Part shown: positions 35,395 through 43,871 of the stretch, one piece after another
How the letters are laid out: each line of letters starts with the position of its first letter
Position numbering within the stretch: the stretch's first letter is position 1
DNA from: Thalassotalea eurytherma
GTDB lineage: Bacteria; Pseudomonadota; Gammaproteobacteria; Enterobacterales; Alteromonadaceae
Assembly: GCF_030161415.1 (NCBI RefSeq)
Contig: NZ_BSSU01000010.1
Coordinates: forward strand, 141,782-205,781
DNA length: 64,000 bases
Direction: 5' to 3'
Program-made: the position numbers and the translations under genes
Notes under the pieces: generated by a model
The model's database searches: none
What the model saw: only the letters and a program-made list of their open reading frames with translations
Told to the model about the DNA's origin: nothing

Positions 35395-37518
35395 TTAATA
35401 CCTAACTCCCTTTAATAGCTCAGCAATTTGCTTAACATTGGCCAATAGCTGAGCTTTTTTTTCATTGGATTGAGTTAGCGTTAGTGGCTGATATTGCAGC
35501 GCTTCATAAGTCGTATAAAACTGCTCAAGCTGCTCCTCTAACGGTGAAAAGTGCAGAGATAACAACACACAATATCGACGCACAGTCATACTCGGGCTAT
35601 CAAGTTCACCTTGCAATGATGTTGGTAGCGCTTCTTTCTTAATTAATTGCTGCAATCGACGATAGTATTTCTCTTGAACAGATACTGTTTTCTTCTCTTG
35701 ATTTAACGTAATAATAAGATAAAACACCGCGAAAATTATCGCTAAGGTTAACGCTACAGCGAGTGCTACTTTCCAGTATTGTTGTTCACCAAAAAGCTGT
35801 TGTAACAATTTAGATTGTTTTTTACTTGAAAAGCCAACAATGTATTTAGTCCATTGATAGTCAATGAGTTCAAAAGCGGCTTGTATTCTCAATAGCGTCA
35901 CCGGATCTAACCAACGAGCGTTAGCGAGAAAACCCGGATTTAGTAAAGACTGCTCTTGCGCTAAGGCGGCATCTATACCTTGTTCAACACGCTCAGGACT
36001 AACCGCAGCAGTCGGATCAACGCGAGTCCAGCCTTTTTCTGGTAACCAAACTTCAGCCCATGCATGTGCATCTTTCTGATATATCGAATAAAAGTTACCT
36101 TGCTCATGATAATCACCACCTAAATACCCGGTAACTAAACGCGCTGGAATACCTGCCGCTCTCATTAAAAAAGTGAAACTGCTGGCGTAATGCACACAAA
36201 AGCCTTCCTGCGTATCAAAGAAAAATTGATCAAGCCTATCTCCAGTTAACAACGACGGACTTAACGTGTAGTAAAACGAGTCTTGCCTTATTTTTGAGAG
36301 AACTTCATCAATAATCAGCGCTTGGCTATTTGGGCGATTTTGATACTTTTCAACCAAATTTTTCGCTAGCACTCTCAATCTTGGGTTACTTTCTTCAGGC
36401 AAAGATAAATTCACCGTATTTGATAACGAAGAAAGTTCAGGAGACATTGTTAGCTTTGGGTAACTTGAGACTTCATAAGCAAATTTTTGGCTAATTGGCC
36501 TAGGGGCAATTAATGTGTTGTCTGCTAGCCTTTGTATTGCTGTACTTTGCGGGCGAGCGACATCTAATGCGAACAAAAACTGCTGATAATTGGGTTGGAC
36601 AAAAACTTGATAATTTATTGCATTACCAGTGAATAAAGGTTGTGGCTCTTGTGATTCGATATACTCGAGATAATGTTGCTTTGTCCGAAATATGGCACGT
36701 AAACGCGGGCTATGTTCAGCACTTTGCCATGTACTACCATCAAAGTGCTCCATAACCAATGCACGCCAATAAAGTGGCTGATGAGAGCTTCTTGGTGAAG
36801 CAAACTCCACTTGAAAGGCGAGTTCATTTGACTGTACTAACTGACTAATATCACCAACATTAACACTGTCCGACAACCCAGTTTTAGCCATTTTAGCTTG
36901 CGGAATAGCGGCAAAAGGTTGTAACCGAGGAAAAATAAAAAAGAGAAAAATCGCTAAAGGAATAGATACAGTAAGCAACTTAGTCAGTAAACCGATATAC
37001 GGTTTAACCCCTGTGAATGACGGCCAACGTTGTTGATTACCAACTGATGTAGTTTGTCTTTGATAATTCAAAAGAGGTAATAAACTGATGATCAACAACA
37101 CCATAAAGAGTAGAAAGAACCACAAACTCTGGTGAAAAATCATTGCCGTTGCTAGCACCATCAAACTAAGTAAATTAAACACGTAGAAATCGCGTTGATG
37201 GTTTTGCTCAAATAATTTCATTACATGGCTAAACACCAACAAATTAACCATAGTTAACATCAAGCCAAGCTGTTTACTGAGGATGATTAGCAACAATGCG
37301 CCGACAACGGTAAACACATTAACAAGACGTCGACTTTTTAATATTGGATAACGAAAACCTTGCATAAAAATGATCAACAACAAACTATTTAGCACTAAAA
37401 ATGCGACAGATAATTGTGGAGCTAGCATTAAAAAGTTAACCAACACTGCTACCCACATAAAGACGCTCGTGCGAGAAGACAATGGTGTTGTTGCTTGCTT
37501 CTTTTTGAACAAGGCCAT
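35395..37518 (-). CDS. TgpA-like membrane transglutaminase
   Basis: A 707-residue inner-membrane protein with about seven N-terminal membrane helices (residues ~15-190, DUF3488 region), a periplasmic transglutaminase-like domain and a final membrane helix near 590 before a cytoplasmic tail. The catalytic triad is visible as Cys in EGFCVHYASSFTFLMRAAG, His in KDAHAWAEVW and Asp in TRVDPTAAV. Homologues such as Pseudomonas TgpA are essential or envelope-linked. The ATG at 37518 falls four bases after the DUF58 stop. Last gene of the MoxR-DUF58-TgpA operon. Confidence 0.9.
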   Translation of the reverse strand: MALFKKKQATTPLSSRTSVFMWVAVLVNFLMLAPQLSVAFLVLNSLLLIIFMQGFRYPILKSRRLVNVFTVVGALLLIILSKQLGLMLTMVNLLVFSHVMKLFEQNHQRDFYVFNLLSLMVLATAMIFHQSLWFFLLFMVLLIISLLPLLNYQRQTTSVGNQQRWPSFTGVKPYIGLLTKLLTVSIPLAIFLFFIFPRLQPFAAIPQAKMAKTGLSDSVNVGDISQLVQSNELAFQVEFASPRSSHQPLYWRALVMEHFDGSTWQSAEHSPRLRAIFRTKQHYLEYIESQEPQPLFTGNAINYQVFVQPNYQQFLFALDVARPQSTAIQRLADNTLIAPRPISQKFAYEVSSYPKLTMSPELSSLSNTVNLSLPEESNPRLRVLAKNLVEKYQNRPNSQALIIDEVLSKIRQDSFYYTLSPSLLTGDRLDQFFFDTQEGFCVHYASSFTFLMRAAGIPARLVTGYLGGDYHEQGNFYSIYQKDAHAWAEVWLPEKGWTRVDPTAAVSPERVEQGIDAALAQEQSLLNPGFLANARWLDPVTLLRIQAAFELIDYQWTKYIVGFSSKKQSKLLQQLFGEQQYWKVALAVALTLAIIFAVFYLIITLNQEKKTVSVQEKYYRRLQQLIKKEALPTSLQGELDSPSMTVRRYCVLLSLHFSPLEEQLEQFYTTYEALQYQPLTLTQSNEKKAQLLANVKQIAELLKGVRY

Positions 37519-37522
37519 AATG

Positions 37523-38479
37523 TCACATGCTCGCAAGTGCTTGTAAGCACTTAATTTGATGCTTTTCACCACTGCTTGGTTCTATTTCCAAATGGGGTAA
37601 TTTAAGCCCAAAAGATTGCTGAAGCTGACTGTACTCTATAACTAATGCGCAAAGCTGACTAAGTTTCGCCTCAAGATCATGGGCTGACATTTGCTGAAAA
37701 TCGAGCCAAACATCACCAGTGACAGCTGATGCATGCCCTTTACTCAGCCATTGTTGAGACTTAGCTAACTGCTTCCACGCAACCAATGATAAAGACTGAC
37801 CAACTTGGTAATTTTCCAATTGGTAGAAGTCCCCCATTTGGTTAGCTGTGTTAACTTGCCCTTGTTCAACCAGCTCTTGTTGGTACTGGCGTTGTTGCCA
37901 CAACATGGGTAATTTAGGCTCGGGATAAACCATGTGTTCACAACCTAAATCTAGCCGCGTCCACGTGTTGAATAACCCTAGTGGAAAAGTCGAACGAATC
38001 CGAAGCCTAGATAATTGGTGAACACCACGACGAGTATTCAAAATCGGCACCTGAATTTTCACATTATTTTCGTTTAAATTTTCACTCGTTAGCATAAACG
38101 AATGTTGTATGGCCGGTTCAACATGAAACTGAATATACTGGCGTGCGTTTTGCCCTGATAATTCAATCACTAAATAACTGACTTGCTTGGCAAAACCCGT
38201 AGGCGCTTTAATAAGCTTAATACTCATACCATTTAGGTTTTGAAAGCTAAATAACATCGTTGTTACAAACAGGCTTGCGAGTAAAAAACTAAACATCAAA
38301 ATAATGTTATTCTGGTAATTCGTGCCAAGTAAAAAAATCACTAGCACCATGGTTAAATAAGCAAAACCGAAACCACTTGGAAAGATAAATACATTGTTAC
38401 TTGATAGCTGATGATGCGCATTTGGCGGAATACGATGTTTCAACCAATTCAACATGCGTTTATTGATGTAGGCTTTCAT
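37523..38479 (-). CDS. DUF58 domain protein
   Basis: A 318-residue protein with two N-terminal membrane helices (about residues 30-72) followed by an extramembrane domain. The DUF58 core is recognised by the ending VGQSLSLVAWKQLAKSQQWLSKG (about residues 225-250), a divergent form of the usual DxxRxIxWxxxAR motif. DUF58 proteins are vWA-like partners of MoxR ATPases. It starts 2 bp after the MoxR stop and ends 4 bp before the transglutaminase gene, so all three are tightly coupled. Confidence 0.88.
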   Translation of the reverse strand: MKAYINKRMLNWLKHRIPPNAHHQLSSNNVFIFPSGFGFAYLTMVLVIFLLGTNYQNNIILMFSFLLASLFVTTMLFSFQNLNGMSIKLIKAPTGFAKQVSYLVIELSGQNARQYIQFHVEPAIQHSFMLTSENLNENNVKIQVPILNTRRGVHQLSRLRIRSTFPLGLFNTWTRLDLGCEHMVYPEPKLPMLWQQRQYQQELVEQGQVNTANQMGDFYQLENYQVGQSLSLVAWKQLAKSQQWLSKGHASAVTGDVWLDFQQMSAHDLEAKLSQLCALVIEYSQLQQSFGLKLPHLEIEPSSGEKHQIKCLQALASM

Positions 38480-38481
38480 GG

Positions 38482-39405
38482 CTAAGACGCTACAACGGCA
38501 ACCTGTTCAATAACTTGTTGAGCAAGGCTTTGTTGACCAGAAACTTGTTGACCGATTCGGTGCTCAGTGACAGAAATAAATATCGCTTGCACATCATCAG
38601 GAATAACATGCTCTCGCCCCTCAATAAACGCCCATGCCTTTGCGCTATTTACTAGCGACTTGCTTGCTCTTGGCGATAACGCTTGGCCAGTAAAACCTTC
38701 TTCACGGGTAAACTGACAAAGTCTAATAACATAATCAATAATAGCGTCGCTACAATGCACTGCTTGTACTGCCGCCATCATTTTCTCAAGCTGAGCATTG
38801 TCTACCATCGCGCTAAGCGGCGGTTGTTCAAAGCGAGAAGTACTGTTTTGCAATAACACTTTTTCAGCGTCAGCATCAGGAAAACCTATTGCTATTTTCA
38901 TCATAAATCGATCGAGCTGAGACTCAGGCAAAGGATAAGTACCAGCATGAAATACTGGGTTTTGTGTCGCGATAACAAAAAACGGTTCTGGCAGTTGATG
39001 ACTATGGCCATCAATACTCACCTGATGTTCTTCCATCGCTTCTAATAGCGCACTTTGTGCTTTAGGACTTGCTCTGTTTATTTCATCAGCAAGTAGTAAC
39101 TGACTAAATATAGGCCCCTTGTGCAAAGAAAACTGCTGTGTTTTGGGATCGAATATCGATAGTCCAACAATATCGGCTGGCAAAAGATCACTGGTAAATT
39201 GAATGCGCTGATAACTCATACCTAACGATTGCGCTAGACCGTGTGCTAAGGTTGTTTTGCCCATTCCAGGTAAATCTTCAATCAGTAAATGCCCTTTAGC
39301 TAATAAACAAGTAAGTGCAAGTTTTACTTGATGCTCTTTGCCTAAAATCAACTGATTAACGTGAGAGAGTATTTGGCTTGCTAACTGTCTAGGCATATTT
39401 ATCAT
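38482..39405 (-). CDS. MoxR-family AAA+ ATPase
   Basis: About 307 residues. Walker A is EDLPGMGKTTLAHGL, Walker B LLLADEINRASPKAQSALLEAMEE, sensor 1 FFVIATQNP, and the helical lid includes LSPRASKSLVNSAKAWA. MoxR ATPases act as chaperone-like remodelers for vWA partners, here the adjacent DUF58 protein. The start is uncertain: in-frame ATGs occur at 39432, 39408, 39405 and 39396 and none has a clear ribosome site; alignment to relatives favours the later ones. First gene of the MoxR-DUF58-TgpA operon. Confidence 0.9.
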   Translation of the reverse strand: MINMPRQLASQILSHVNQLILGKEHQVKLALTCLLAKGHLLIEDLPGMGKTTLAHGLAQSLGMSYQRIQFTSDLLPADIVGLSIFDPKTQQFSLHKGPIFSQLLLADEINRASPKAQSALLEAMEEHQVSIDGHSHQLPEPFFVIATQNPVFHAGTYPLPESQLDRFMMKIAIGFPDADAEKVLLQNSTSRFEQPPLSAMVDNAQLEKMMAAVQAVHCSDAIIDYVIRLCQFTREEGFTGQALSPRASKSLVNSAKAWAFIEGREHVIPDDVQAIFISVTEHRIGQQVSGQQSLAQQVIEQVAVVAS

Positions 39406-39528
39406 CATAATAAGAAGGTATATAGCTCCCATGTTGCTACAAACAGCATTACAAACTCAAGCACTAGATAGTATTTATCGACAATTAGGCCGAGCGCACG
39501 GCTAGGCAAGCTAACAGTAGAAAGTTAC

Positions 39529-40344
39529 TTAAAAGAACGCCGAATAAAGTAGGCGTAAATTAAAATTTGTATCTTGATCAACTAAAGGACTATCGGTAAT
39601 GCTATCGTCATACCACGTATAATCTAAAGCAAGCATGGTAAAACCATCAAATAAAATGGGGGTAGAAACCGAAAAACCGACAGAGTAATTCACCGCGCTG
39701 CTACCTTGGTACGCTGCTCTGTTGTCAGTGACCTCATGCGAACGCACACCATAATAGTAGTCAACGTGCTTCTCGTCTACGTAACTTACCTGAGCATTAG
39801 GCTCAAAAAACACGGGACCATAGCGCATCACTTTTCCTACTTTTGCCGAAATTTCATGCCCTTTAGATTTAGCAAATATATCGAACATTGCGCTAATGTC
39901 AGTTTTCCAATTATTGCGTTCGTAGCCAATACCGAAACCAGCATCCATAGAGAAATCACGCTCGTCCATACCGATAAAAATATCACTATCTCCGTCATCA
40001 AAACCTTGGAAACGCGGAGCTAACTTCAGCATAAAGTCAACGTCATTTGCAGAGTATGCATCGTAACTAGCAAATGGCCCTAAAACTTCAAAGTTATCGC
40101 CTCGATAACCTAAAATAGGCAAAGGAATAACGCGTCGATCGTAACCTTCATAAATTTCACCACTTAGACCTAAGCCAAAACCGTAAAGAAAACCTTTTGG
40201 CTCTAACCTTGCGCGATTATCGCCACGCTCATCAATTGGCTTTTCTTGTTCCGCGTTATCTTCCATGTTTCCTGCATGTGCAGTAAAGGATACGGCAGAT
40301 AAGGTAAGTGCTGATAATGAAAATAAGGTATTGAATATGCGCAT
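39529..40344 (-). CDS. MipA/OmpV family outer-membrane protein
   Basis: A 271-residue protein with a signal peptide (MRIFNTLFSLSALTLSAVSFTAHA, cut before GNM) and barrel-type strands through to a terminal LLYSAFF. The segment GFGLGLSGEIYEGYDRRVIPLPILGYRGDNFEVLGP and the mid-region VGKVMRYGPVFFEPNAQVSYVDEKHVDYYYGV are characteristic of MipA/OmpV. Members scaffold murein enzymes (MipA) or serve as porin-like or osmotic outer-membrane proteins (OmpV); the role here is not known. Upstream of the MoxR operon on the same strand, 120 bp away. Confidence 0.88.
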   Translation of the reverse strand: MRIFNTLFSLSALTLSAVSFTAHAGNMEDNAEQEKPIDERGDNRARLEPKGFLYGFGLGLSGEIYEGYDRRVIPLPILGYRGDNFEVLGPFASYDAYSANDVDFMLKLAPRFQGFDDGDSDIFIGMDERDFSMDAGFGIGYERNNWKTDISAMFDIFAKSKGHEISAKVGKVMRYGPVFFEPNAQVSYVDEKHVDYYYGVRSHEVTDNRAAYQGSSAVNYSVGFSVSTPILFDGFTMLALDYTWYDDSITDSPLVDQDTNFNLRLLYSAFF

Positions 40345-40440
40345 GAAAAGTCCTAAAAGTGATAAGTAATTTCCTTTACGTCATATTGCCTTAACTGGTT
40401 CACTTTAACTATTTAATTTTTATAATTATTTGAGACTGTT

Positions 40441-40687
40441 TTAAGAAGCAAAGATATACTCTGTAGGTAAATATCTTGTCGACGTTAAGGAACGAGATTC
40501 AACCCGATTTCTACCATCGTCTTTAGCTTGATAAAGTGCGTTAACACAACGGCCGAATACGTGCTCTTTTGTTTCATTTTCCTGCCACTGAGCCACACCG
40601 AAAGAACAAATAATTGAAATATTTTCTTCAAAGGCAAAGCTCTCAATAATTTCTCGAAGTAACTCCGCATTTTGACAAGCCCTTTAG
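40441..40687 (-). pseudogene. C-terminal remnant of a GGDEF (diguanylate cyclase) gene
   Basis: One minus-strand frame, open from an in-frame TAA near 40685 to the stop at 40441, translates to about 78 residues that match only the last third of a GGDEF domain: ELLREIIESFAFEENISIICSFGVA and then the hallmark NALYQAKDDGRNRV. The GGDEF catalytic motif and everything upstream are absent, and no start or ribosome site is present in that frame. A 61-residue ORF in another frame over the same bases is a shadow. This looks like the relic of a deleted cyclase gene. Confidence 0.8.
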
Positions 40688-40746
40688 AGATGCACTTACT
40701 ACACTTAACTATGGCTGATTAAGTCAAATGATTCAAAATAGATGCT

Positions 40747-40779
40747 AAAAAAGTAAAGCAATGTATTACATTGCTTTAC
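40747..40779 (-). terminator. terminator after the DUF2145 gene
   Basis: GTAAAGCAATGT (40753-40764) pairs with ACATTGCTTTAC (40768-40779). In the minus direction it is followed by a run of six T. It lies 27 bp past the stop at 40806. Confidence 0.9.
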
Positions 40780-40805
40780 TCGTTGCTTTTTGCCGAATCT
40801 GTTAT

Positions 40806-41579
40806 TTAAGACTTAAAAATATACTTTGTTGAAGATAAATCATATTTTTCTAAATAATTTGCAATAGAGCCAAACGAAGTTGTAACAACCTTACCTTGAT
40901 GATCTTTAAGACTAACACTGTCAGAAAAAAGGCTACCCATTGATAATTTAAAGCGACTAACATGCACGGGTTGCGCTTCAAAGTATGCTTGTGTATTTGC
41001 TTTTAACTGACGTATATCAGTCGTTTGATAAATCGCTGCATTAATAATATCTAAGGTATGCTCGGTACAGTTTTGATATTTAGCATTATATGGGTTTGCA
41101 ACTAATGAATAATTAGCATTGTGCAATGTTTTGTTTTTACCGTTAGCAATAACGTCAATGATCTTATCTTGAAGCTCAGGGGTTGGAATAATAATACCCG
41201 CTTTCAATTCATGTACTCCCCAAAAAAAGTCGACGGGGTAATCAGTCACAAGAGAGCTTACACTGCTGTCTTTAGCCTGCTGATAAAGGTTATGTATTGC
41301 ATAACCTTTTGCCTTATCACCATTAGCTAACGTAATTTCAGAATATATTGCGATAGCTGTATGAGTAAATTCAATACCTTTGGGCAGTTTAGCTTGAGGC
41401 TGACCAACGCGTGCAATAATAAACGCCCTAGCACCGTTTTTTGCTGCGTATTTCTCAACACGCTTTGCAAAGTCAGCCACTACTTCTGGACTAAACTTGG
41501 TTTCAGTTGCTTGATTACTGCCAGCGATAGCAAACGTTGACATTAAACATAATATCGCCATTACGAATAATTTTTTCAT
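40806..41579 (-). CDS. DUF2145 exported protein, NlpC/P60-like
   Basis: A 257-residue protein with a signal peptide (MKKLFVMAILCLMSTFAIAG). The mature part holds ARAFIIARVGQPQAKLPKG followed by FTHTAIAIYSEI, then YQNCTEHTLDIINAAI; the ordered His and Cys-Thr-Glu-His motifs suggest a permuted papain-like (NlpC/P60) fold with Cys and His as candidate catalytic residues. DUF2145 has no established function. A small exported protein gene lies 40 bp upstream on the same strand, and an Xre-like regulator diverges from both. Confidence 0.8.
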   Translation of the reverse strand: MKKLFVMAILCLMSTFAIAGSNQATETKFSPEVVADFAKRVEKYAAKNGARAFIIARVGQPQAKLPKGIEFTHTAIAIYSEITLANGDKAKGYAIHNLYQQAKDSSVSSLVTDYPVDFFWGVHELKAGIIIPTPELQDKIIDVIANGKNKTLHNANYSLVANPYNAKYQNCTEHTLDIINAAIYQTTDIRQLKANTQAYFEAQPVHVSRFKLSMGSLFSDSVSLKDHQGKVVTTSFGSIANYLEKYDLSSTKYIFKS

Positions 41580-41619
41580 CTTATAACTCCTTTTACCTTG
41601 TGAAAGTAATGCTGTAAAT

Positions 41620-41982
41620 TTATTGGTCTTTTTCCATAGCTTGTGCAGGAGAGCGATCTACGGTAATTGTAATTTCAGTAACTTCTAATTCAACGACCTT
41701 TTTATCCTTGTTCTGGCTTGGGCTATGCGATGCAACTTTTGACATATCTTTTCCCATATCGATACTTGCTTCGCCAACACTTACAGCAACACTGCCTGCA
41801 ACAAGCAATGGAACCGCAACCACACCACTAGCTACTTGAACACTGCCCGCTGCGCCGTGCGCTACAGCCAATGCAGAATGCTTACTTGCCTTGCTTACAT
41901 GTTCAGAGGACGGCTCTGCAAAGCTCGAAAAAGAAGCTAATAACACACTAATACAGCTAACATAGGTAATCGTTTTCATCAT
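41620..41982 (-). CDS. small exported protein encoded with DUF2145
   Basis: A 120-residue protein with a signal peptide (TYVSCISVLLASFSSFA, cut before EPS). The middle is Ala/Val/Gly/Ser-rich and strongly hydrophobic (VQVASGVVAVPLLVAGSVAVSVGEASIDMG), which could sit in a membrane or pack against a partner. The tail VVELEVTEITITVDRSPAQAM looks like a beta strand pair. No family is assigned with confidence. It is upstream of the DUF2145 gene and very probably in the same operon. The ATG could be either of two tandem ATGs. Confidence 0.65.
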   Translation of the reverse strand: MMKTITYVSCISVLLASFSSFAEPSSEHVSKASKHSALAVAHGAAGSVQVASGVVAVPLLVAGSVAVSVGEASIDMGKDMSKVASHSPSQNKDKKVVELEVTEITITVDRSPAQAMEKDQ

Positions 41983-42104
41983 ATTTCCTTAACAGTTGAG
42001 TTACTAATCAAAGTAGATAGATGTATTCAATGTGTAAACTAAAGTGTTTGATGTATTAACAGAAAGAACTTAAAGTATTAAAAAATGATACCAATAAGCA
42101 TTAT

Positions 42105-42842
42105 ATGAGCCAGATTAAGCAAACGACGAATACATTGAAGCAATTGTTGAAGCAGCACAAAGTCACTTATCGAATGATTGCTGGAAAACTCGAGATGAGT
42201 GAAGCAAATATAAAACGAGTATTTGCCACCAATAGTTTTTCACTAGAGCGTTTAGAGCAAATTTGTCAGATAATAAACCTTACATTATCAGATCTGTTTT
42301 CATTATCTGAAAAACAACAACAACAATTAACGGAATTAACGCTTGAACAAGAACAGGAACTGATAGAAAACCCCAAGTTATTGCTAATCGCAGTATGCGT
42401 AAGAGACTATTGGGCGTTTGAAGAAATCATTGAACACTACGACATTGATTTACATGAATGTATTCAACTAATGGCAAAGCTCGATAAAATAAAATTAATT
42501 CAACTTTTACCTAACAACAATTACAAATTACTCATAGCACAAGATTTCAGGTGGATTAAAAATGGCCCTCTTGAACGCTTTATGGAGAAAGAAGTATTAA
42601 ACCGTTTTATGGCAAGTAGTTTTGATTCTGATGATTGTTTTAGGTTTTATTTACGTGGCAGATATTCAAAAACGTCTATCGGTATTATTCAACGTAAACT
42701 TAATCAAATAACAAAAGAAGCTGCTGAACTAAACATTGAAGATAGCAGTTTGCCACTTGAGCAACGTATTCATATGGGCATGCTATTCGCTATGCGACCA
42801 TGGGAGCCTTCGCTATTTGAGCAGTTTAGAAGAACGAAGTAA
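42105..42842 (+). CDS. Xre-like helix-turn-helix transcriptional regulator
   Basis: A 245-residue protein. An N-terminal helix-turn-helix (about residues 8-62: LKQLLKQHKVTYRMIAGKLEMSEANIKRVFATNSFSLERLEQICQIINLTLSDLF) is of the Cro/Xre kind. A long C-terminal helical domain follows with no known effector motif; LLLIAVCVRDYWAFEEIIEHY and FYLRGRYSKTSIGIIQRKLNQ are notable. It diverges from the DUF2145 pair over a 120-bp gap and may regulate it. The ribosome site is weak. Confidence 0.8.
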   Translation: MSQIKQTTNTLKQLLKQHKVTYRMIAGKLEMSEANIKRVFATNSFSLERLEQICQIINLTLSDLFSLSEKQQQQLTELTLEQEQELIENPKLLLIAVCVRDYWAFEEIIEHYDIDLHECIQLMAKLDKIKLIQLLPNNNYKLLIAQDFRWIKNGPLERFMEKEVLNRFMASSFDSDDCFRFYLRGRYSKTSIGIIQRKLNQITKEAAELNIEDSSLPLEQRIHMGMLFAMRPWEPSLFEQFRRTK

Positions 42843-43003
42843 TACTCGTACGACTCAATCCAAAAACAAAGAAAAGCATATAATTAATATACTTTTAGTT
42901 TAAAAAGTTACGCCTTTTAATAACGTGGTTTACATATAACATCCTTAATTTAATACTGGCTCTCGAAAGAACAGAGATTTCAATTAAGCATATTTAAGGA
43001 AAA

Positions 43004-43393
43004 ATGATGAACAATAAACCAACGAAAGCATTCACGTTAACTTGTATTGCCATGTTAATCGCAGGAACGACAGCATTTGTCATAGGCTTGAGTAATGCCA
43101 CCATGGAATTAAATGAAAAAGGTTACTATTTTGCCATTTTAATTTTTGGTTTATTTTCCTTTGTATCATTGCAAAAAAATGTCAGGGATAAATTAGAAGG
43201 CCTAAAGATATCAAAAGCCTACAGTATTATGTGCTGGGTATCTTCAGGGACAGCAATCGCTTTGCTAGCAATCGGATTAATAAATGCAGAATTACTGTTA
43301 AGCGAAAAAGGTTTCTACGCGATGGCATATTTGCTAAGTGGCTTTGCAGCAATTACCGTACAGAAAAATGTAAGGGATAGCCAAAGCGCCTAG
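43004..43393 (+). CDS. YiaA/YiaB-family inner-membrane protein with two repeats
   Basis: A 129-residue protein with four membrane helices arranged as two homologous halves. The first ends LNEKGYYFAILIFGLFSFVSLQKNVRD and the second LSEKGFYAMAYLLSGFAAITVQKNVRD, so an internal duplication is evident. YiaA/YiaB proteins are uncharacterised inner-membrane proteins. AAGGAAA precedes two tandem ATGs (43004, 43007). It has its own terminator and stands alone between the Xre regulator and the convergent isc operon. Confidence 0.85.
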   Translation: MMNNKPTKAFTLTCIAMLIAGTTAFVIGLSNATMELNEKGYYFAILIFGLFSFVSLQKNVRDKLEGLKISKAYSIMCWVSSGTAIALLAIGLINAELLLSEKGFYAMAYLLSGFAAITVQKNVRDSQSA

Positions 43394-43420
43394 ACAATAA
43401 AAGAACTCATTAGTATTGCT

Positions 43421-43454
43421 AAGCTCAGTGTTAATAGTAAGCACTGAGCTTTTT
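43421..43454 (+). terminator. terminator after the YiaA/B gene
   Basis: AAGCTCAGTG (43421-43430) pairs with CACTGAGCTT (43442-43451), followed by TTT, 28 bp after the stop. Confidence 0.85.
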
Positions 43455-43470
43455 ACGTTAATCGACTAAC

Positions 43471-43505
43471 AAAAAAGGGTAATAACACAGTTGTTATTAC
43501 CCTTT
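43471..43505 (-). terminator. terminator of the isc operon
   Basis: AAAGGGTAATAACA (43474-43487) pairs with TGTTATTACCCTTT (43492-43505) around CAGT. In the minus direction it is followed by six T, 25 bp past the fdx stop. Confidence 0.9.
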
Positions 43506-43529
43506 AAACACTCAGAAACCTTAAAAAAA

Positions 43530-43868
43530 CTAATGGTTTTCAGAGACCATGTTTACAGTATATTTTGGAATTTCTACGACCAAATCTTCGTCTTCAATAA
43601 TTGCTTGGCAACCTAAACGTGATTCTGGCTCTAAGCCCCATGCTTTGTCTAACATGTCATCTTCTAACTCGTCACTTTCTTCGATAGAATCAAAACCTTC
43701 ACGGACAATCATATGGCAAGTTGTACACGCACACACTTTTTCACAGGCATGTTCAACATGAATGTCATTCTTAAGTGCAACATCTAATAGGCTTTCACCT
43801 TTTTCGGCTTGAACTACTGCACCTTCTGGGCAAAGGTCTTCATTTGGTAAAAATATAATTTGTGGCAT
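43530..43868 (-). CDS. fdx: ISC-system [2Fe-2S] ferredoxin
   Basis: A 112-residue adrenodoxin-type ferredoxin that donates electrons during Fe-S cluster assembly on IscU. Four cysteine ligands are visible: HACEKVCACTTC (first three, C-x5-C-x2-C) and RLGCQAI (fourth). The acidic patch IEESDELEDDMLDKAWGLEPESRLG is typical of ISC ferredoxins. It starts 3 bp after hscA and is the last isc gene; no iscX follows before the terminator. Confidence 0.96.
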   Translation of the reverse strand: MPQIIFLPNEDLCPEGAVVQAEKGESLLDVALKNDIHVEHACEKVCACTTCHMIVREGFDSIEESDELEDDMLDKAWGLEPESRLGCQAIIEDEDLVVEIPKYTVNMVSENH

Positions 43869-43871
43869 AGT

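Noticed and set aside
40485..40670. 61-codon minus-strand ORF at the GGDEF relic
   Set aside because: The neighbouring frame carries the recognisable GGDEF C-terminal sequence, so this ORF is a shadow of the relic.
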